The notes below the pieces were generated by a model. That model saw nothing but the letters and a program-made list of their open reading frames with translations, had not been told where the DNA came from and searched no databases. A program made the position numbers and the translations under genes. From Amycolatopsis coloradensis (lineage in GTDB: Bacteria; Actinomycetota; Actinomycetes; Mycobacteriales; Pseudonocardiaceae), in assembly GCF_037997115.1 (NCBI RefSeq), contig NZ_CP150484.1, positions 2,785,114 through 2,828,573 on the forward strand: a DNA stretch of 43,460 bases. The letters run 5' to 3'. Positions 26,146 through 33,567 of this stretch are shown here, piece by piece; position 1 is the stretch's first letter, and each line of letters begins with the position of its first letter.

Positions 26146-27507
26146 TCACTTCCGCAGCAGGCTGTACGCCGCCGAGCCGATCAGCTCCAGCGAAACCTGA
26201 AGCCGCTCAAGGGAAACGTTGTCCTTGATGGTGTCTTCCGGCGTGTGATAGGTCGGCTCCAGCAGCGCCGGGCCGGATTCGCCGCGCCAGCTGAAGTTGC
26301 CCGAAGCGATCCCGCGCTCGAAGAACGGCACGTGGTCGCTCGAACCGCGCGCCACCGGGCCCTTGACCTGAGGGTCGTAGCCGAGTCGCTTCGCGGCGGC
26401 GTTGACGGCGGCGGTCGTGGCGTTGTCGGCGCCGTCGACCGAAAGCAGCCAGTAGGTGATCGCCGGGTCCCAGCTGGTGGCGACCATGTCGTTCTGGAAA
26501 CAGCCCGCGATCCGCTTGGCTTCCGGGTCGGACAGGTTCTTGACGTAGTGCCGCGAACCGATCAGCCCGTATTCCTCCGAGCCCCACAGCGCGAACCGCA
26601 GCGTCTTGTTCGTCGGCAGGTACCGCAGGACACGTGCCAGTTCCAGGCAGAGCACGGTGCCGCTGCCGTCGTCGTTGGCGCCGGGGGAGCCGGGGACGCT
26701 GTCGTAGTGCGCGGTCACCATGACCACGCCGTCGTCCTTGCCGGGGAACGTGGCCGGCCGCTCGGCGATGACGTTGTACGACGTCAGGTTCTTGTGGTGG
26801 GTGGCCGTCGCCTTCAGCGTGACCGAGCCCTTGGCGAGCCGTTCGCGCAGGCGCTCCACCTGGACCTGGGCCAGGCCGAGCACCGGAATGGTGACCGGGG
26901 TGGCGAGCGTCGGGGAGAACGCGGACAGCTTCCGTGCCGGGTCGGCGCCGATCCGGCCGAGCAGCACGGCGTCCGCTCCGCGCTGCGCGGCCATCAGGTA
27001 CGCGTCGGCCTTGTTGGCCACGGCGGCGATCAGCACGATCTTGCCGGTCAGATCGTCGGGCAGCGTGCTGCCGTCACCGGCGTCGACGACGACGGCCTCG
27101 CGCGTGACGTCCTGGGCGCCCTGCGGCGACGAGCCGGTCTGCCAGCTGTCGCGCCCGATCGACAGGCTGCCCAGGAACTTGTCGGCGATCGGGAACGGCT
27201 GCAGCGTGACCTGGTAGCGCAGGTCCCGAAGCACCTTCGCGATGTAGTCCTTGGCTCGCAGTTCGCCTTCGGTGCCGGCGATCCGGGGACCGATCTTGTC
27301 GCTGAGCACCCGCAGGTGCTCCAGCGCCCGCCGCGACCGCACTCGCGCGACCACCGGGTAGTCGCCGAATTCCAGCGACGGCGGGAACTGCGCGCCCGGA
27401 CGTTGCTGCGTGGCCGCGGCGGCGGTGCCGGGGTTCAGCCCGATCGTCGCCGCGCCCGCCAGTGCCACCGCGCCCGCGAGCACCTCACGTCTGCGCAGAC
27501 CTGCCAT
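26146..27507 (-). CDS. Tat-exported M28 family zinc peptidase with PA domain
   Basis: Secreted aminopeptidase-type metalloenzyme, 453 residues. It starts with a twin-arginine signal (LRRREVLAGAVALAGAATIG, then AAAA at about 30). A PA insert (DDLTGKIVLIAAVANKADAYLMAAQRGADAVLL, in parts) lies near 150-185. The M28 zinc ligands are in order: His in VTAHYDSVPG, Asp in PGANDDGSG, Glu pair in WGSEEYGL, Asp in FQNDMVATS, and His in PTYHTPEDT. The Tat route suggests folding or cofactor loading before export. A 12-bp palindrome ACTCGTTCGAGT lies at 27533-27544 upstream. Substrate unknown; likely peptide turnover outside the cell. Confidence 0.93.
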   Translation of the reverse strand: MAGLRRREVLAGAVALAGAATIGLNPGTAAAATQQRPGAQFPPSLEFGDYPVVARVRSRRALEHLRVLSDKIGPRIAGTEGELRAKDYIAKVLRDLRYQVTLQPFPIADKFLGSLSIGRDSWQTGSSPQGAQDVTREAVVVDAGDGSTLPDDLTGKIVLIAAVANKADAYLMAAQRGADAVLLGRIGADPARKLSAFSPTLATPVTIPVLGLAQVQVERLRERLAKGSVTLKATATHHKNLTSYNVIAERPATFPGKDDGVVMVTAHYDSVPGSPGANDDGSGTVLCLELARVLRYLPTNKTLRFALWGSEEYGLIGSRHYVKNLSDPEAKRIAGCFQNDMVATSWDPAITYWLLSVDGADNATTAAVNAAAKRLGYDPQVKGPVARGSSDHVPFFERGIASGNFSWRGESGPALLEPTYHTPEDTIKDNVSLERLQVSLELIGSAAYSLLRK

Positions 27508-27598
27508 GGAACACCCCTCACTTCTCGGAGAAACTCGTTCGAGTAGCTAAGAGTCACGGGGCCGCCAGGGCAACCTCCGATCGTCCCCTTTTTCCGGT

Positions 27599-27973
27599 TC
27601 ACTGCACGGCGACCCGGCGGTAGGCGTGCGAGACGGCGACGGCGCCGGTGATCGCCGCGGCGAGCACCCCGCCGATCAGCAGCACGGTCCCGAGGAAGGG
27701 CTCGAAGTCGCCGATGTCGGCGAGCCGTCCCCAGAACGAACCTTCGAGCAGGGCGCCGACGAGGATGAACACCGGCGCGGCGACGCCGAGGAAGAGGATC
27801 CACCGGTACTGGGCGGCCAGGGTCAGCACGAGGATCCCGGTCACGCCGAGGATGAACGGGCCGGGCGGGATGTCGGGGAAACCGGGGACGCCCGAAGCGA
27901 TCTGGATGATCAGGCCCGCGACGCCGACGAAGAGGAAGAAGGCGTTGGCGACGGCGGCGGTGGAACGGTTCAT
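27599..27973 (-). CDS. Small integral membrane protein, four helices
   Basis: 124 residues with four hydrophobic helices: VANAFFLFVGVAGLIIQIA, PFILGVTGILVLTLAA, ILFLGVAAPVFILVGALL and FLGTVLLIGGVLAAAITGAVAV. The ATG at 27971-27973 follows GAGGAG; the longer upstream frame is not convincing. Unknown function. It is divergent from the toxin-antitoxin unit and ends 92 nt upstream of the peptidase gene on the same strand, so these two might share a transcript. Confidence 0.75.
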   Translation of the reverse strand: MNRSTAAVANAFFLFVGVAGLIIQIASGVPGFPDIPPGPFILGVTGILVLTLAAQYRWILFLGVAAPVFILVGALLEGSFWGRLADIGDFEPFLGTVLLIGGVLAAAITGAVAVSHAYRRVAVQ

Positions 27974-28084
27974 GGTGGAACTCCTCACTGGTCTGATGAC
28001 CTCTGAAGGGTTCCGCTCGCGGCGGCGGAGGGCGTCGGCCCGGAAGCGGCATTCGCGGCTACGCAGGTTGGCGTAGGGGACTTC

Positions 28085-28104
28085 TGCCACCAGAGTGGTA
28101 TCAT
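28085..28104 (+). promoter_or_regulatory. Promoter and candidate operator of the toxin-antitoxin unit
   Basis: TATCAT (28099-28104) is a -10 ending 7 nt before the antitoxin ATG. The inverted repeat TGCCAC-CAGA-GTGGTA (28085-28100) overlaps its first two bases, as expected for antitoxin autorepression. Another inverted repeat, CTACGC/GCGTAG, lies just upstream. Confidence 0.5.
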
Positions 28105-28111
28105 CAACGAC

Positions 28112-28315
28112 ATGGCCATGACCCTGAGGTTGAACGACGAGCAGGAGCGCGCTCTCGCCCTGCTGGCGGAGGCCGACGGCGTGAGCAAGCACGAAGCCAC
28201 GGTCCGCGCCATCACCGAGGCCGCCGCGCGCCGCGTCCGCGACGATCGGGTCCGGGCGCTGTCGAAGGACGGCCGGGAGCGCTACGCCGCCTTGCTCGAC
28301 CGTCTCGCCCAGTGA
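28112..28315 (+). CDS. Ribbon-helix-helix antitoxin
   Basis: 67-residue CopG-like DNA-binding protein: strand MAMTLRLNDEQ, then helices ALALLAEADGVSKHEATVRAI and an amphipathic tail (RVRALSKDGRERYAALLDRL). This is the expected size and layout for the antitoxin of a type II pair and for an autorepressor. It is leaderless by -10 spacing, and its TGA overlaps the toxin GTG as GTGA. The usual partner of Doc is Phd; here a RHH protein fills that place, as seen in many actinobacteria. Confidence 0.85.
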   Translation: MAMTLRLNDEQERALALLAEADGVSKHEATVRAITEAAARRVRDDRVRALSKDGRERYAALLDRLAQ

Positions 28316-28692
28316 TCGAGTACCTCACCGTCGAAGACCTCCTGGCGCTCGCGGAGGACCTCCGGGTGCCCAAGATCCGCGATCTCGGGCTGCTCGACTC
28401 CGCCGCGCACCGGCCCCAGTCCTCGTTGATGGGGCAGGACGCCTATCCGACGCTGCACGAGAAGGCGGCGGTGCTGCTGGAGTCGGTCGTGCGCAACCAT
28501 CCGCTCGTCGACGGCAACAAACGCCTGTCCTGGATGGCGACGTTCGTCTTCTACGGCCTCAACGGGTACGACCTCGACGCACCGGAGGACGACGCGTACG
28601 ACCTGGTGATCGCTATGTCCACCGGTTCGCGCACCTACCGGGAAGCGGCGGTCGAGCTGGCGGCGTGGGCGAGGGTAACTTCGGACGGATGA
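28312..28692 (+). CDS. Doc-type Fic-domain toxin
   Basis: 126 residues. The Fic/Doc catalytic motif is HPLVDGNKRLSW (about residues 62-73; consensus HxFx[D/A]GNKR, with Leu for Phe). Preceding features of Doc are also present: an N-terminal YLTVEDLLALAEDL helix and SLMGQDAYPTLHEKAAVLLESV. Doc phosphorylates and inactivates EF-Tu; other Fic proteins transfer AMP. The GNKR form keeps the phosphate-binding Asn and Lys-Arg, so activity is plausible. It overlaps the antitoxin and the following HxlR gene by 4 nt each. Confidence 0.88.
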   Translation: MIEYLTVEDLLALAEDLRVPKIRDLGLLDSAAHRPQSSLMGQDAYPTLHEKAAVLLESVVRNHPLVDGNKRLSWMATFVFYGLNGYDLDAPEDDAYDLVIAMSTGSRTYREAAVELAAWARVTSDG

Positions 28693-29048
28693 AGCCGCTG
28701 AGTCCCGACATGTTCGCGCCCGGCTGCCCGTCGAACCTGACCCCGTTCCGGATCGGCGACAAATGGGCGGGCCTGGTCGTGCAGTGCCTGGAAGAAGGGC
28801 CGCGCCGGTTCTCCGAACTGCGGGTGCCCTTGAGGGGAGTCACGCCGAAGGTCCTCACGGAGACCCTGAGGGCGCTGGAGCGCGACGGCATGATCACGCG
28901 GACGGTGTACGACGAGACGCCGCCGCGGGTGGAATACGAGCTCACCTCGCTCGGCCGGACGTTGTTCGAGCCGATGGAGGCATGTCGTGAATGGGCGGCG
29001 AAGCACCTTCCGGAGCTGGTCGCCGCCCGCGAGGCCTACTCGGGTTAG
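28689..29048 (+). CDS. HxlR-family winged-helix regulator
   Basis: 119 residues. Shows the family pattern: an N-terminal cysteine (APGCPSNLTPF), then GDKWAGLVVQCLEEGPRRFSELR, GVTPKVLTETLRALERDGMI and PPRVEYELTSLGRTL, a wHTH with the wing after the recognition helix. The conserved cysteine can sense quinones or oxidants in some relatives. The ATG overlaps the doc stop as ATGA, which couples a regulator to a toxin-antitoxin pair. Its stop overlaps the stop of a tiny convergent gene. Confidence 0.85.
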   Translation: MKPLSPDMFAPGCPSNLTPFRIGDKWAGLVVQCLEEGPRRFSELRVPLRGVTPKVLTETLRALERDGMITRTVYDETPPRVEYELTSLGRTLFEPMEACREWAAKHLPELVAAREAYSG

Positions 29049-29146
29049 CCGAGCAGGCCCAGTACGACGATCGTCAGCAGTGTGATGGCGGCGGCGAACG
29101 TGGTCACCCAGGCGCGCTGGGCGGCGGTGATGGAGGCGTTGTTCAC
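29045..29146 (-). CDS. Tiny membrane protein, 33 residues
   Basis: Short gene reading MNNASITAAQRAW followed by one membrane helix (FAAAITLLTIVVLGLLG) up to the stop. The GTG at 29144-29146 follows GGGGAA. The stop overlaps that of the convergent HxlR gene. Compactness, ribosome site and clean helix make it plausible, but there is no known family. Confidence 0.5.
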   Translation of the reverse strand: MNNASITAAQRAWVTTFAAAITLLTIVVLGLLG

Positions 29147-29239
29147 GGCGGTTCCCCGGGGGAGAGAAGCGACAGTTCCGCCGGGAACAGCGCGTTGATC
29201 AGGCTCCGCGTTACCTGCCGGACGCCGGTGTGACCAAGG

Positions 29240-29350
29240 TCACTGGTCGTGCTGGTGATGCCGATCGCGCGCCGTGTACCAGAGCACTCCGGCAGCGGCC
29301 GCCACCATCGCGCCGAACGCCGAGAACCCCACCACGATCGCTTGCGTCAT
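29240..29350 (-). CDS. Tiny membrane protein, 36 residues
   Basis: Begins MTQAIVVGFSAFGAMVA, a single membrane helix, then VLWYTARDRHHQHDQ with a His-rich end. GAAAGGA stands 8 nt before the ATG. It is 93 nt upstream of the other tiny membrane gene on the same strand, probably the same transcript. Function unknown; the His tail might bind metal, which is only a guess. Confidence 0.55.
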   Translation of the reverse strand: MTQAIVVGFSAFGAMVAAAAGVLWYTARDRHHQHDQ

Positions 29351-29425
29351 CACTCGTCCTTTCTCGTTGTGTCCCTATCGGGATGACGTCCGAGAAGCGG
29401 AGTCGTGGCGCGATCGTCGCGGACG

Positions 29426-29716
29426 TCACATGCCGTCGAGTACCCCGTCGATCTGCGACGCGAGTGAGAAGTCCTTTTCCGTCAGTCCTCCCGCGGAGTG
29501 CGTGCTGAGCCGGAACGTCACCGTCCGCCAGCGGATGTCGATGTCGGGATGGTGGTCGGCCGCCTCCGCCAATTCGGCCACCTTGTCCACCGCTTCGATG
29601 GCCTTGGGGAAGCTCGGCAGCTTCGCCGTCCGCTCGATCGTCACGCCGTCGCGGGTCCACCCGGAGAGCTTGGTCACGGCTTCGTCGGCCTGCTGGTCGT
29701 TCAAGATTTCCGCCAT
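29426..29716 (-). CDS. phhB: 4a-hydroxytetrahydrobiopterin dehydratase (pterin-4a-carbinolamine dehydratase)
   Basis: 96-residue PCD/DCoH protein, normal in length, that dehydrates 4a-hydroxytetrahydropterin, regenerating pterin cofactor. It carries the active-site motif AADHHPDIDIRW (about residues 52-63) and the typical start AEILNDQQADEAVTKLSGW. In M. tuberculosis the counterpart (Rv1159A) lies beside mutT2, which is also in this window 9 kb away. It is divergent from the thiB operon; the two starts are 75 bp apart. No aromatic amino acid hydroxylase is seen here, so the physiological substrate is unclear. Confidence 0.93.
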   Translation of the reverse strand: MAEILNDQQADEAVTKLSGWTRDGVTIERTAKLPSFPKAIEAVDKVAELAEAADHHPDIDIRWRTVTFRLSTHSAGGLTEKDFSLASQIDGVLDGM

Positions 29717-29741
29717 GACTCCATGGTGGTACGCCGTCGGC

Positions 29742-29747
29742 TACGCT
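29742..29747 (+). promoter_or_regulatory. Possible -10 box of thiBPQ
   Basis: TACGCT lies 44 nt before the thiB ATG, predicting a leader of about 38 nt; AGGAGG precedes the ATG by 4 nt. Such a leader is too short for a TPP riboswitch. Confidence 0.4.
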
Positions 29748-29791
29748 GCACGTTTGCCACGGGTCCCCCCTTGAAGAACGCAGGAGGCTAG

Positions 29792-30844
29792 ATGAAACGC
29801 GCCCTCCGCACGGTCGTTGCGGCTGGCACGGTGGCCGCCCTCGTCGCGGGCTGCTCGCTCTCCGGGAACACGGGGAACGACCCGCAGGCGCCGGCGACGG
29901 TCACGCTCGTGACACACGACTCGTGGCTAGCGCCCCAGGAGGTCCTCGACGCTTTCGAGCGGCAGTCCGGGATCAAGATCTCCGTGCTCAAGCAGGGGGA
30001 CGCGGGCGCGCTGACCAACAAACTGGTGCTGACCAAGGCGAACCCGATCGGGGACGTCGCGTACGGCATCGACTCGACGTTCGCCTCGCGCGCGCTCACC
30101 GAGGGCGTTTTCGAGCAGTACACCAGCCCGGAGGCCGATCGAGGCCCGCAGCGCTACTCCGTCGACCCCGAGCACCGGCTCTCCGCGGTCGACCTCGGCG
30201 ACGTCTGCGTCAACATCGACACCCGGTACTTCGCGGACAAGGGGATCCCGGAGCCGAAGTCCTTCGCGGACCTGGCCGACGCCAAGTACAAGGACCTGAT
30301 GGTCGCCGAGAGCCCCGCGACGTCGTCGCCCGGCCTGGCGTTCCTGCTCGGCACCGTCGCCCAGTTCGGCGAGCAGGGCTGGCAGGGGTACTGGACGCAG
30401 CTGAAGGCCAACGGGCTCAAGACGGTCAGCGGCTGGGAAGAGGCCTACTCCAAGGAATTCTCCGGTTCCTCGGGCAAGGGCCCGCGCCCGATCGTCGTCT
30501 CCTACGCCTCTTCGCCCGCCGCCGAGATCGGTGACGACGGCAAGCCGCGCACGAAGGCACTGCTGGACACCTGCTACCGCCAGGTCGAGTACGCGGGGGT
30601 GCTGAAGGGCGGCAAGCAGGTCGAGAAGGCCCGCAAGGTCGTGGATTTCCTGCTGTCCCAGCAGTTCCAGGTGACGGTGGCGAGCAACATGTACGTGTAC
30701 CCGTCCCGTCAGGGCGTCGAGCTCCCGCAGGGCTGGGCACAGGCCGCGCCGCAGCCGCAGCAGCCGAAGACGCTCGAACCGGCCAAGATCCAGGCCGGGC
30801 GCGAGCAGTGGATCGCCCAGTGGCGCACACTTCTCGAAGGCTGA
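29792..30844 (+). CDS. thiB: Thiamine-type ABC transporter substrate-binding lipoprotein
   Basis: 350-residue lipoprotein: signal peptide with lipobox LVAGC (Cys about 21), then the ThiB/TbpA fold. Family segments include VTHDSWLAPQEVLDAFERQSG, GDVAYGIDSTFASRAL, and, near the end, SNMYVYPSRQGVELPQGW, which matches the typical C-terminal MxxYP block of ThiB. Mature protein is on the outer face of the membrane. First gene of a three-gene importer unit, with a strong AGGAGG site. Substrate by family is thiamine or its phosphates, though related proteins may carry other ligands. Confidence 0.88.
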   Translation: MKRALRTVVAAGTVAALVAGCSLSGNTGNDPQAPATVTLVTHDSWLAPQEVLDAFERQSGIKISVLKQGDAGALTNKLVLTKANPIGDVAYGIDSTFASRALTEGVFEQYTSPEADRGPQRYSVDPEHRLSAVDLGDVCVNIDTRYFADKGIPEPKSFADLADAKYKDLMVAESPATSSPGLAFLLGTVAQFGEQGWQGYWTQLKANGLKTVSGWEEAYSKEFSGSSGKGPRPIVVSYASSPAAEIGDDGKPRTKALLDTCYRQVEYAGVLKGGKQVEKARKVVDFLLSQQFQVTVASNMYVYPSRQGVELPQGWAQAAPQPQQPKTLEPAKIQAGREQWIAQWRTLLEG

Positions 30845-32469
30845 GCGCGCCCAAGCCGACGTTTCGAGGGGCCGGGCTGGCCGCACTCGCCGTGCTGCCG
30901 CTCGGTTTCCTCGTGGTGTTCTTCGCCTGGCCGGTCGCGGCGATCGTCGCGCGCGGATTCGGCTCCGGCGGGGTCGGCACGGCCATCGGCGACCCGCTGA
31001 CCTGGAAACTCGCCGGATTCACCGTCGCCAGTGCCGGGGTCTCGACGATCGTGGCGGTGCTGGCCGGCCTGCCGGTCGCGTTCCTGCTCGCGCGGGTGCG
31101 GCTGCCGGGGGTTTCGCTGGTCCGGACGCTCGTGCTGGTGCCGTTCGTGCTTCCGACCGTCGTGGTCGGCCTGGCGTTCCGCGCCCTCTGGCCCGACGGC
31201 GGGCTGCTGCCGCTGGTGCTGGCCAACGCCTTCTTCAACGTCGCCGTCGTCGCGCGCACGGTTTCCGGGCTGTGGAGCCATCTCGATCCGCGCACTCCTG
31301 CCGCGGCGCGGGCACTCGGCGCGTCGCCGTGGCGTGCCTTCCGCTCGGTGACGCTGCCCGCGCTCGCCCCGGCCGTCGCGTCTTCGGCCGCGGTGGTGTT
31401 CCTGTTCTGCGCCACCAGTTTCGGTGTCGTGCTCATCCTCGGCGGGGCGAAGTACCGGACCCTGGAGACCGAGATCTACCTGCGCACGGTCGACCTGCTC
31501 GACCTCTCCGGCGCGGCCGCGTTGTCGCTGGTGCAGTTCGCCGCCGTCGTCGCCGCGCTGGCCGTCGGCGCGCTGGCGAGGCGGCGCAGGGAGAACGCGG
31601 TCCGGCTGCGTTCGCGGAGCGAGACCGCGCGGAGGCCGAGGGGTGGCGAGTGGTGGGCGGTGTCCGCCGGGCTCGCGGTGGTCGCGCTCCTGATGACGCC
31701 GATCGTGGCGTTGCTGGTCGAGTCCGTGTCCACTTCGGACGGTTGGAGCCTCGCCGGGTACGAAGCGCTCGCCGGGCACGGCTCCCGTGGCGCCCTTCAG
31801 GTTTCCGGCTGGGACGCGGCGTCGATGTCGCTGCGGACGGCGTTCGACGCGACGGCGCTCGCGATGATCGTCGGGGTGCTGGCCTCGGTCGTGCTGGTGG
31901 CGTTGCGCCGCACGCCGGGCAGGCTGGCCAGGGGTATGGGCGAGACGATGGACGCCGCGCTCATGCTGCCGCTGGGTGTGTCCGCGGTGACCGTCGGTTT
32001 CGGCTATCTCGTCACGCTCGACGCGCTCCCCGGCGACCTGCGGACGTCTCCGCTGCTGGTGCCGCTCGCACAGGCGCTGGTGATCATCCCGCTGATCGTG
32101 CGGATGGTGCTGCCGGTGCTGCGGTCGGTCGACATCCGGCTGCGGCAGGCCGCGTCGACGCTCGGCGCGAGCCCCGGCCGGGTGTGGCGGGAGATCGATC
32201 TCCCGCTGACGGCGCGTTCTCTGGTCGCGGCGGCAGGCTTCGGTTACGTGGTCGCGCTCGGCGAGTTCGGCGCGACGAGCTTCCTGGCCAGGCCGGACGC
32301 GCCGACGTTGCCGGTCGCCGTCGCGACGCTGATCTCGCGGCCGGGGGAGCTGAACAACCAGATGGCCTACGCGGCCTGCGCGCTGCTCATGATCGTGACC
32401 GTGGTGGCGGTGGTGCTGATCGACCGGTTCGGCGCGGTCCGCGGGCAGAATTCGGTAGGGGAGTTCTAG
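30808..32469 (+). CDS. thiP: Thiamine-type ABC transporter permease (double domain)
   Basis: 553-residue membrane protein with about twelve helices in two six-helix halves, like ThiP. Each half carries the permease EAA-type loop: AARALGASPWRAFRSVTLPALAP (about residues 166-188) and AASTLGASPGRVWREIDLPLTA (about 449-470). The start is uncertain: GTG at 30808 or 30820, both inside the thiB 3' end and without a strong ribosome site; translational coupling is likely. It ends with TAG overlapping the next GTG by one base. Confidence 0.88.
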   Translation: MDRPVAHTSRRLSAPKPTFRGAGLAALAVLPLGFLVVFFAWPVAAIVARGFGSGGVGTAIGDPLTWKLAGFTVASAGVSTIVAVLAGLPVAFLLARVRLPGVSLVRTLVLVPFVLPTVVVGLAFRALWPDGGLLPLVLANAFFNVAVVARTVSGLWSHLDPRTPAAARALGASPWRAFRSVTLPALAPAVASSAAVVFLFCATSFGVVLILGGAKYRTLETEIYLRTVDLLDLSGAAALSLVQFAAVVAALAVGALARRRRENAVRLRSRSETARRPRGGEWWAVSAGLAVVALLMTPIVALLVESVSTSDGWSLAGYEALAGHGSRGALQVSGWDAASMSLRTAFDATALAMIVGVLASVVLVALRRTPGRLARGMGETMDAALMLPLGVSAVTVGFGYLVTLDALPGDLRTSPLLVPLAQALVIIPLIVRMVLPVLRSVDIRLRQAASTLGASPGRVWREIDLPLTARSLVAAAGFGYVVALGEFGATSFLARPDAPTLPVAVATLISRPGELNNQMAYAACALLMIVTVVAVVLIDRFGAVRGQNSVGEF

Positions 32470-33482
32470 TGTCGCTGTCGGTACGGGATCTGACCGTCCA
32501 CTATGGATCATTCGCGGCGGTGAAGAGCGCCGGGCTGGACATCGCCGACGGCGAGGTGCTGGCGTTGCTCGGCCCGTCCGGTTCGGGGAAGTCGACACTG
32601 CTGCGGGCGATCACCGGTCTGGAGCCGCTGACGTCGGGCACCGTGCGGTGGGACGGCGAGGACCTCTCCGGTGTCCCGGTGCACCGGCGGGAGTTCGGGC
32701 TGGTGTTCCAGGACGGGCAGTTGTTCCCGCACAAGGACGTCGCCGCCAACATCGCGTTCGGGCTGCGGATGCACGACGTCCCCCGCGCCGAGCACGCCGG
32801 ACGGATCCGGGCGCTGCTCGATCTGGTCGGGCTGGCCGGTTACGAGCGGCGGAGGGTGACCGAGCTGTCCGGCGGGCAGGCGCAGCGGGTGGCGCTGGCC
32901 CGCGCGCTCGCGCCGGAACCACGGTTGCTGCTGCTGGACGAACCACTGTCCGGTTTGGACGCCGGGCTGCGCGAACAGCTGGCGATCGACCTCGCGGCCC
33001 TGTTGCGGCGCAGCAAGATCACCGCGCTGCTGGTCACGCACGATCAGGAGGAGGCGTTCACGCTCGCCGACCGGGTCGCCGTGCTCGACGACGGGGAGAT
33101 CCGGCAGGAGGGCGCGGTACGCCGCGTCTGGCGGCAGCCGGTGGACGAGGACGTGGCGCGGTTCCTCGGCGTGACCACCTTCGTCGACGGCGAGGCGTCG
33201 GGAGGGACGGTGCGGACCGTGCTCGGCGAGGTCACGCTGCCCGACGTCGAGGACGGCGCGGTGCGGCTGGGGCTGCGGCCGCACGGTCTGCGGGTCACCC
33301 AGGAGGGTGTCGAGGGCGAGGTCGTCGCCGTCGTGCATCGGCGGGAGCACGTGCGGCTCGTCGTCGCTCCCGGCGGCGATCTGTCCACTGTGGACGCGGT
33401 CGCGCCGGTCACCGCCGATCTGCGCCCCGGTGACACCGTGCGCCTCGCTCTGGACCCGGACGGTGTCGCCCTCGTGGGCTGA
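32469..33482 (+). CDS. thiQ: ABC transporter ATPase of the thiamine-type importer
   Basis: 337 residues. Walker A GPSGSGKSTLL (about residues 37-47), Q-loop FGLVFQDGQLFPH, signature LSGGQAQRVALARAL (about 136), Walker B LLLLDEPLSGLD and the switch His in LLVTHDQEEAF. After about residue 235 comes a C-terminal beta domain of the TOBE type (VRLGLRPHGLRV), longer than in E. coli ThiQ and similar to spermidine/iron-type importers. GGGGAG precedes the GTG. It closes the operon; the stop codon leads straight into a TGAAGG-type repeat. Confidence 0.88.
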   Translation: MSLSVRDLTVHYGSFAAVKSAGLDIADGEVLALLGPSGSGKSTLLRAITGLEPLTSGTVRWDGEDLSGVPVHRREFGLVFQDGQLFPHKDVAANIAFGLRMHDVPRAEHAGRIRALLDLVGLAGYERRRVTELSGGQAQRVALARALAPEPRLLLLDEPLSGLDAGLREQLAIDLAALLRRSKITALLVTHDQEEAFTLADRVAVLDDGEIRQEGAVRRVWRQPVDEDVARFLGVTTFVDGEASGGTVRTVLGEVTLPDVEDGAVRLGLRPHGLRVTQEGVEGEVVAVVHRREHVRLVVAPGGDLSTVDAVAPVTADLRPGDTVRLALDPDGVALVG

Positions 33483-33510
33483 AGGGGACTTTCCCCTCGT
33501 CTCACGCGAC

Positions 33511-33553
33511 GAAAGGGCCCTTCACCACGTCGCATGCGGTGAAGGGCCCTTTC
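33511..33553. terminator. Perfect 16-bp hairpin after thiQ
   Basis: GAAAGGGCCCTTCACC (33511-33526) pairs exactly with GGTGAAGGGCCCTTTC (33538-33553) around an 11-nt loop. Together with GAAGGGGACTTTCCCCT right after the thiQ stop it fills the gap to the convergent permease gene. Bidirectional terminator, member of the recurrent TGAAGG family. Confidence 0.7.
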
Positions 33554-33567
33554 AGCCCACGTCGGGG

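Noticed and set aside
29717..29791. TPP riboswitch upstream of thiB
   Set aside because: The leader is too short and lacks conserved TPP-element bases.
29792..33482. Iron or phosphonate importer identity for the ABC unit
   Set aside because: The binding protein has the ThiB-type DSW start and the C-terminal MYVYP block, and the permease is a double-length ThiP-type; thiamine-type remains the best label, with substrate unproven.
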